A stretch of DNA of 27,708 nucleotides, from positions 1 through 27,708 of IMG/VR virus record IMGVR_UViG_3300002242_000571; one strand, written 5' to 3'. This DNA comes from a virus. The notes beneath the pieces are model-generated. The model did not search any database. It was not told the DNA's origin and saw only the letters and a list, made by a program, of their open reading frames with translations. This document shows positions 23,680 through 27,708 of the stretch, in pieces (position 1 is the first letter of the stretch; every line of letters begins with the position of its first letter). The position numbers were made by a program, and so were the translations under genes.

Positions 23680-24361
23680 TTAATTTTTGAATATCATGCC
23701 TTCCAAATATTACAGGGTCTTGATCTATTGGCTCTGGAGGTTCCATTTTAGATTGTTTTGTTATCAACAATCCCCCGTTTTCGTGTAATTGCACTAGAGG
23801 ATCATCTAATCTGTGATACCCGTATAGTTTTTCATTATCTGGCACATTAGTATCTAAAAGACCTGAGTTATGTGCAACCTCTATTTTTATACCTCTTGTT
23901 GTAGCAATAGCACACCAAAACTCAGTACACGCTCTACCCGCTTCTGCAATACTGACGTTTTTATATGTAAAGTCTAAACCATATAAAGAAAGGTGCTTTG
24001 CCCCAACCCATATTGCATAAGCTATTGCATACGGAACCGTGTTATTAAAATAACAAATGTTTAATTCTTTAACGACTTCTTCAAGAGGGTAAGGTTCTAA
24101 ATGTTTAACCCTATCATCCATTTCACAAGTAATAATTGGCTTTGTGTTTGTTTTTAAAAAATGCCTAGCTATTCCCGTTTGTGATCCTGCATTTTCGGTA
24201 TCTAAAAATCTTGAAACAGGGTCCATCATAATAGTTTTATCTACATGAATTATACCACCAACGCAATTTATTCCCCAAACTTCATCAAATTCTTCTGAAC
24301 GTATCCGAGCCGCTATGTAATCAGAATAACTTCCTCCCAAACCAACAATAGCAATCTTCAT
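23657..24361 (-). CDS. Rossmann-like protein resembling DUF115/MptE-type proteins
   Basis: The 234-aa protein opens with MKIAIVGLGGSYSDYIAAR, a beta strand and glycine-rich loop of a Rossmann fold. It continues with WGINCVGGIIHVDKTIMMDP and a later AKHLSLYGLDFTYK ... EAGRACTEFWCA block. The N-terminal loop and the LxGxDFxY element recall DUF115-type proteins (MptE-like pyrophosphokinase relatives) that occur beside glycan-modifying genes. The resemblance is from pattern only. It lies in the virion cluster between the 215-aa adaptor-like gene (ATGA overlap) and the 101-aa gene. It may modify a virion surface or be a co-opted structural fold; I cannot tell which. Confidence 0.7.
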   Translation of the reverse strand: MKIAIVGLGGSYSDYIAARIRSEEFDEVWGINCVGGIIHVDKTIMMDPVSRFLDTENAGSQTGIARHFLKTNTKPIITCEMDDRVKHLEPYPLEEVVKELNICYFNNTVPYAIAYAIWVGAKHLSLYGLDFTYKNVSIAEAGRACTEFWCAIATTRGIKIEVAHNSGLLDTNVPDNEKLYGYHRLDDPLVQLHENGGLLITKQSKMEPPEPIDQDPVIFGRHDIQKLNGKEPHV

Positions 24362-25005
24362 GTTCTTGGCCTCGTAGGTAGTCCTTTGCGATAAGCATCT
24401 GAGTTTTCGCGAGCCTCTCCATAATCTTTTAATCGTTCTAAAGACTGTAAAAAACGATCTTGATAGGTTTTCATTAAGTCTGGTTCACCTTTCATATAAA
24501 TATTTGCTTCAATTAAACTTCCATAAAGCATTGCGTTTGGAGCGTTAGTACTTAGCCATGTTGTTCCGCTATCTCCCGCCGCAGTTAAACTAGCGGGTCT
24601 ATAAAAATAATGCAGTTCTGCGACAGCATTTGCACTAGGCGTAGGCGCTAAAATAAAATTGTTTATATCAAAATAAGCGTAATATTTTGGAACACCTGTA
24701 GTAGCTGAATTTGGATTTACAGATTGTATAAAGTTAACGTCTTTTTCTAATAAAAATTCTTTGTTAGAAGAATCTACAACAGATAAACTAAAAGAAGCTA
24801 AATAATCACTAGGAACAGCTAAATATTGATTGTCTGCGGTGACTGTTCCTGTCACATTTTTACGAAAATATTGTAAGTCAATAGAATTTAAAATAGTTTG
24901 TTCGGCTGTTTTTATAAAGTTATCTAAATTAGATACAAAACTTGTTTCCGTATTGTCTACATAATTTTGAATTGCTGTTTTTAAAGAAGAATAAGTAAAG
25001 CTCAT
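24358..25005 (-). CDS. Head-tail adaptor-like protein (SU10 adaptor / gp11-like)
   Basis: The 215-aa protein has the layout of the SU10-type adaptor family as I recall it. The N-terminal helices are LKTAIQNYVDNTETSFVSNLDNF and IKTAEQTIL. FRKNVTGTVTADNQYLAVPSDY follows, then EFLLEKDVNFIQ. TTGVPKYYAYFD and NNFILAPTP lead to ELHYFYRPASL. A helical end (NIYMKGEPDLMKTYQDRFLQSLERL) closes it. These proteins form a ring under the portal that joins head to tail and helps hold packaged DNA. Overlaps of 4 bases with both neighbours (ATGA) support coupled translation. Length is usual for the family. Confidence 0.82.
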   Translation of the reverse strand: MSFTYSSLKTAIQNYVDNTETSFVSNLDNFIKTAEQTILNSIDLQYFRKNVTGTVTADNQYLAVPSDYLASFSLSVVDSSNKEFLLEKDVNFIQSVNPNSATTGVPKYYAYFDINNFILAPTPSANAVAELHYFYRPASLTAAGDSGTTWLSTNAPNAMLYGSLIEANIYMKGEPDLMKTYQDRFLQSLERLKDYGEARENSDAYRKGLPTRPRT

Positions 25006-25328
25006 GTTGTCACCACCGTTACACTACCTACAGAACCCGTTGAAACTAATGGGTTCGGAGTTAAACCAAAATTATAGCGTTGCCCTACAGGGTTCCAACC
25101 CCAATTAACGCTTCTTTCTTGTGTTACACCTTGAGGGGGTCTGGCATTTTGAAGAGCTTGTGGATCAGAAACAGTTCTAAACGGACCTAATTGTGGTTGT
25201 TTTGGTTCAAACTCATCTTTTCCTACAAGCAATCCGTTCCATTCTTTTCGCATATCTTTATAAGCGTATCTAAAACCAGACCGATCCGATATTGCATAAG
25301 CATTTTTTCCGCTGGCATATTTACTCAT
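25002..25328 (-). CDS. Conserved-looking small head-tail region protein
   Basis: The 108-aa protein reads SKYASGKNAYAISDRSGFRYAY then DMRKEWNGLLVGKDEFEPKQPQL, a start I recall from many marine phage structural clusters, usually unnamed. After an Arg/Pro-rich middle it ends in VNWGWNPVGQRYNF and a short Val/Thr strand. No enzyme motif is seen. It sits between the two adaptor-like genes, overlapping by 1 base upstream and 4 bases downstream, so it is probably part of the same head-tail joining complex. Confidence 0.75.
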   Translation of the reverse strand: MSKYASGKNAYAISDRSGFRYAYKDMRKEWNGLLVGKDEFEPKQPQLGPFRTVSDPQALQNARPPQGVTQERSVNWGWNPVGQRYNFGLTPNPLVSTGSVGSVTVVTT

Positions 25329-26236
25329 TACACGCTCCCAAGATAATTAACTTTTGGAACAACTGTAAACGAAGCTCTATCCCTATCTTCTGTAGCCGCG
25401 CGTTCAAATTCTTCTTCGTACAAAGCTTTTAAAATTTGAATCCTATCGGGCGCTCTTTTCATAGAAATATAATACGCTAACCCTGCGGCTAAACAAGGAT
25501 AAAACCTAAATGGTAAATCTAATGTATTTGTATATAAATCAGCGTCGTCCATTCGAGTAAGCCTGTTAAACTTAATTATATCAGTGTCATTTTCTGGCGC
25601 AGGCCACACTTTCAAAACAGGTGTTATTTGCCTATCTAAAAAATATTGAGTAATCCTACCAGTCGAAGATTTAGTGGGTATATTAATAAAAGCTTCTCTA
25701 CTAACACGATCAATACTTAAATCAGTGGAATCTCTCGTTATCACCGCAGATAATATATCTATTGTACTGTTTGTATTAGAAAAATCTACTGCCGCAGAAA
25801 CTGTAGTAGACGTTCCGCTAGTGCCTCCTGTAATTGTTTCTCCAGAAACAAACGTCCCTACTGGTATTGTTATAGCTAAAGTATTAGCCTCTAAATCTCC
25901 TACAGAAGATGTCGGTAAATTTGTTATCGTAGCAGTTGCACTGCTAGTTCCGCCAGTTATAGTCTCTCCAACAGTAAAACCTGCGTGAGAAGCAACTGTC
26001 ATAATAAGGATGCCTGCGGGATATTCTGTAACACCTGTTGCAGTAACAAGAGATGTTTCTGTAATAGTCCATTGATTAAGGCCCCGATTACCCCACTCTG
26101 CAAGCATTAAATTAAGAGATCTTCTTGCACTTTTTAAATCATAACCTGTGCGAACTTCTAAACCGCAACGTTCAAAAGCTTCTTCAACATAATCTGCTAC
26201 GTCTAATTCAAAGTTTTTTGATCCCGATACTGCCAT
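25328..26236 (-). CDS. Adaptor/DNA-stabilisation-like protein with duplicated GETITGGTS insert
   Basis: A 302-aa protein. The N-terminus (VADYVEEAFERCGLEVRTGYDLKSARRSLNLMLAEWGNRGLN) is the helical pattern I associate with P22 gp4-like packaged-DNA stabilisation and other adaptor proteins. The C-terminal half (FLDRQITPVLKVWP, FYPCLAAGLAYYISMK) suits the same fold. Between them lies an unusual beta insert in which FxxGETITGGTS occurs twice (about 87-104 and 129-146). The family assignment is from pattern memory; structural nature and position before the other adaptor are solid. Start and stop share bases with its neighbour at 25328. Confidence 0.72.
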   Translation of the reverse strand: MAVSGSKNFELDVADYVEEAFERCGLEVRTGYDLKSARRSLNLMLAEWGNRGLNQWTITETSLVTATGVTEYPAGILIMTVASHAGFTVGETITGGTSSATATITNLPTSSVGDLEANTLAITIPVGTFVSGETITGGTSGTSTTVSAAVDFSNTNSTIDILSAVITRDSTDLSIDRVSREAFINIPTKSSTGRITQYFLDRQITPVLKVWPAPENDTDIIKFNRLTRMDDADLYTNTLDLPFRFYPCLAAGLAYYISMKRAPDRIQILKALYEEEFERAATEDRDRASFTVVPKVNYLGSV

Positions 26237-26238
26237 GG

Positions 26239-26421
26239 TTACCCCAATAATTTACTTGCAAAAGGCGCTATTAGTATAAGAACAGCTAATGCCCAGACTT
26301 TTTGATCTAAAGACCTTAAACTGTTTTTTTGGCTACTTAATTGTTCTTCAATATTTTTATAACGGATAGAACATTCCGCTTCATGTTTTTCTAATTCTTT
26401 TAGTACGTCTGCGGCTTTCAT
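26239..26421 (-). CDS. Small membrane-anchored coiled-coil protein (XhlA-like layout)
   Basis: A 60-aa protein starting MKAADVLKELEKHEAEC. The first 40 residues are a charged coiled coil (RYKNIEEQLSSQKNSLRSLDQK). Then comes a single hydrophobic segment (VWALAVLILIAPFASKLLG) at the C-terminus. This layout matches XhlA-type holin-associated membrane proteins and some spanin-like pieces. A longer in-frame reading up to 26667 exists, but it lies wholly over the 94-aa gene in another frame and has no family-like sequence. The ATG at 26421 follows the previous stop by 4 bases, so I chose it. No endolysin is nearby, so a lysis role is only possible. Confidence 0.72.
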   Translation of the reverse strand: MKAADVLKELEKHEAECSIRYKNIEEQLSSQKNSLRSLDQKVWALAVLILIAPFASKLLG

Positions 26422-26425
26422 AATG

Positions 26426-26710
26426 TCACCATGCTTTACAAGACCAGTATCTGGCTGTGAATTTATCTTTTGCCGTATCGCAATTATGCCTAGCCCGAAA
26501 GTTTTTTCTTCTGCCCGGTTGATTTTTTTTAATCGACATATTTGGATCGCCAAAGCGAACCAATTTAATGTTGCTACCTTTTTTGGCAAGAACAGCGCTC
26601 TTTTTGTTAGCGTTTGGTGTTCTTTTTGGTTTGTTAAATCCAGCAAAAGACTCTCCACGATAAACAACTCTTCCAGAAGGCGTACGTTTTACATCTTTTG
26701 TAGTAGGCAT
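26426..26710 (-). CDS. Small basic protein with C-terminal Cys pair, unknown function
   Basis: The 94-aa protein is strongly basic. It starts TTKDVKRTPSGRVVYRGESF, has FNKPKRTPNANKKSAVLAKKG, and ends in RRKNFRARHNCDTAKDKF and ARYWSCKAW. The final block (RARHxCD ... ARYWSCKxW) recurs, as I recall, in many marine phages next to virion genes, without a known function. The positive charge and HxC/C pair could mean nucleic-acid or metal binding. AGGGG precedes the ATG. It overlaps nothing and leads into the 60-aa membrane gene. Confidence 0.78.
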   Translation of the reverse strand: MPTTKDVKRTPSGRVVYRGESFAGFNKPKRTPNANKKSAVLAKKGSNIKLVRFGDPNMSIKKNQPGRRKNFRARHNCDTAKDKFTARYWSCKAW

Positions 26711-26718
26711 TTTTACCC

Positions 26719-27330
26719 CTATGCGTGATAGAACATCATTAAATCAACAGTACCAACAACAAAAGTAACATAACAGCCACTAGGAAACAAAACCCCTTCT
26801 TCTGGAATAAACGGGTCTTCCGAAGAACTATCAGTTCCAATAGTTCTGGCTTGAATTAATTCAGTGCCAGTAGCGCTTGCGTTTCGTATATTAATCTTAC
26901 CCGCTGATCCTCCAGAAACTGTAGAAAAACCTTTTAGTCTACATCTTCCTGCAAAAATTACACCTAAAGCATTATTATTAATGCCCGCAGAAACGTTTCC
27001 TGCTGGATTACCTACGGCTGTTATACTTGTTATTGTTTTAAAGTAGCCCGAACTTGTTGCTGTTCCAGTGTTTGCACCTGTAACAGTTTCACTTAAAGCA
27101 CTACCATTTACATCTGTTCCAACAACAGTAAACGATATACCCGAATCATCTCCAGCGGATAAAATTGTAACTTGTCTTCCAGAAGCGTTTGTCACACTAC
27201 CGCCAGACGCTAAAGCCCCTCCAATAGTTAACGCAGCATTGTTTCCAACTGATGCTGCTGTTGAAATACCGTCAGCATCAAGAGCTACCTCATCGCTAAC
27301 AATGACTGGTTTTACATCTGATCCCGCCAT
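26719..27330 (-). CDS. Beta-rich virion protein, unknown function (candidate decoration/collar)
   Basis: A 203-aa Ser/Thr/Gly/Ala-rich protein. Residues about 50-120 (GRQVTILSAGDDSGISFTVVG ... TGYFKTITSITAVG pattern) resemble a beta-sandwich unit common in phage structural proteins. The end reads PFIPEEGVLFPSGCYVTF and VGTVDLMMFYHA. No enzyme motif is seen. It is the first gene after the terminator at 27345-27371 and has a strong AAGGAG site before the ATG at 27330. Nearness to the probable head genes to the right suggests a head decoration or collar protein. Confidence 0.72.
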   Translation of the reverse strand: MAGSDVKPVIVSDEVALDADGISTAASVGNNAALTIGGALASGGSVTNASGRQVTILSAGDDSGISFTVVGTDVNGSALSETVTGANTGTATSSGYFKTITSITAVGNPAGNVSAGINNNALGVIFAGRCRLKGFSTVSGGSAGKINIRNASATGTELIQARTIGTDSSSEDPFIPEEGVLFPSGCYVTFVVGTVDLMMFYHA

Positions 27331-27344
27331 TTATTTCTCCTTTA

Positions 27345-27371
27345 CAAAAACGGTAGGGGTTTCCCCCTACC
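27345..27371 (-). terminator. Intrinsic terminator after the right-end structural gene
   Basis: Reading leftward, GGTAGGGG (27371-27364) pairs perfectly with CCCCTACC (27359-27352) around GAAA, an 8-bp GC-rich stem with a GNRA-type loop. It is followed by G and five Ts. It lies 11 bases after the stop of the partial gene and just before the ribosome binding site of the 203-aa gene. It is the only clear terminator in the window. Confidence 0.88.
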
Positions 27372-27381
27372 TGATTAAGAA

Positions 27382-27708
27382 TTATGCGATTTGAACGTAC
27401 TCAATGATGAATGTGAACGATCCTGCTGTTGTAGCATCAACTGTATTGGTGATGTTGCAGTAAATAGTTCTTGCGGTGTCTGTATACTGAACAGAAGCTG
27501 GTGCAGTTGTACCATCTTGTGTCTGAAGAACCAAACTAGTCACAGTTACGTTATGCTCAACAACGGTTGTACCGCCATCAAGGATTTCATCAGTCTGAGC
27601 CGCAACAATTTGTGCGCCTGAGCTAGATGTACCAACTTCGTAACCGATATCGCCAGTTCCAATAACAGGAGCTGTGTCACAGAATATCTTAATGTCAGTG
27701 ATGATTGT
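27382..27708 (-). CDS. Structural protein, C-terminal part (5' end outside window)
   Basis: The frame is open from 27708 to the TAA at 27384-27382 and gives the last 108 residues. They are Thr/Val/Gly-rich and beta-like (DTAPVIGTGDIGYEVGTS, VVEHNVTVTSLVLQTQDG, RTIYCNITNTVDATT) and end in FIIEYVQIA. The base composition is less AT-rich than in the following genes, and a strong terminator follows directly; both are common for highly expressed head genes. A head decoration or minor capsid protein is plausible. It does not look like the end of a typical HK97-type major capsid protein. The start and full length cannot be seen. Confidence 0.75.
   Translation of the reverse strand, partial: TIITDIKIFCDTAPVIGTGDIGYEVGTSSSGAQIVAAQTDEILDGGTTVVEHNVTVTSLVLQTQDGTTAPASVQYTDTARTIYCNITNTVDATTAGSFTFIIEYVQIA

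Noticed and set aside
26239-26421. Firm assignment of the 60-aa membrane protein as a holin
   Set aside because: Only the layout (coiled coil plus one terminal hydrophobic segment) fits. No endolysin or spanin gene is present in the window to support a lysis cassette.
26239-26667. A 142-aa reading frame covering 26239-26667
   Set aside because: Its first 80 residues lie entirely over the 94-aa gene in another frame and look like out-of-frame translation. The 60-aa start at 26421 follows the 94-aa stop by 4 bases and gives a sensible coiled coil plus membrane segment.

Overview
The window is part of a tailed-bacteriophage genome, most likely a short-tailed (podovirus-like) marine phage of the kind recovered from ocean viromes. 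This rests on AT-rich DNA, tightly packed overlapping genes, a replication cluster next to a long virion cluster, and several proteins whose sequences read like families common in uncultured marine phages. I could not run a search, so host and taxonomy are inference. No tRNA, CRISPR array, insertion sequence or integrase was seen. Terminase, portal, major capsid protein and DNA polymerase are not in the window, so it is a fragment.

Left part (1-4475), replication. A leftward operon encodes a 193-aa coiled-coil protein of unknown role, a probable ssDNA-binding protein ending in an SSB-like acidic tail (DIPF), and an archaeo-eukaryotic-type (AEP) primase. The primase is split: the catalytic N-terminal half (794-1480) stops at a TAG, and its conserved C-terminal half continues in another frame (837 down to 1, running off the window). 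A single +1 shift near 836-841 joins them. A SNF2-type helicase is transcribed the other way. The 100-bp gap between the divergent units holds two overlapping sigma70-like promoters that face each other. The helicase is the only rightward gene.

Right part (27708 down to 4459), virion genes, all leftward and mostly touching or overlapping by 1-4 bases. In transcription order: the 3' end of a structural gene followed by a clear intrinsic terminator; a beta-rich 203-aa virion protein; a 94-aa small protein; a 60-aa membrane-anchored protein; two adaptor-like head-tail proteins flanking a 108-aa gene; a Rossmann/DUF115-like protein; 101-, 150- and 189-aa proteins; a 1059-aa tail fibre with YadA-like repeats and a C-terminal S74 chaperone domain; a 2OG-Fe(II) oxygenase-like protein; a tandem pair of small paralogues; and a 630-aa nozzle/stabilisation-like protein. 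The cluster then runs through 107-, 446-, 311-, 1124- and 1282-aa proteins to 435- and 111-aa proteins. By order, size and composition the 446/311/1124/1282 set is a candidate for the internal or ejection proteins of a podovirus (T7 gp14-gp15-gp16-like in position). The last virion gene meets the helicase tail to tail with a 17-bp overlap and no visible terminator.

The most interesting signals are the split primase, the face-to-face promoters, a UUCG hairpin ahead of the primase, and short peptide motifs reused between neighbouring virion proteins: FNQGGVA(R/S)L, QI(K/R)YY, GWG(A/R)GTWG and GETITGGTS. An EF-hand-like loop in the 1124-aa protein and the WGSEDM paralogue pair also stand out. 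I did not find a convincing new defence or mobile system.
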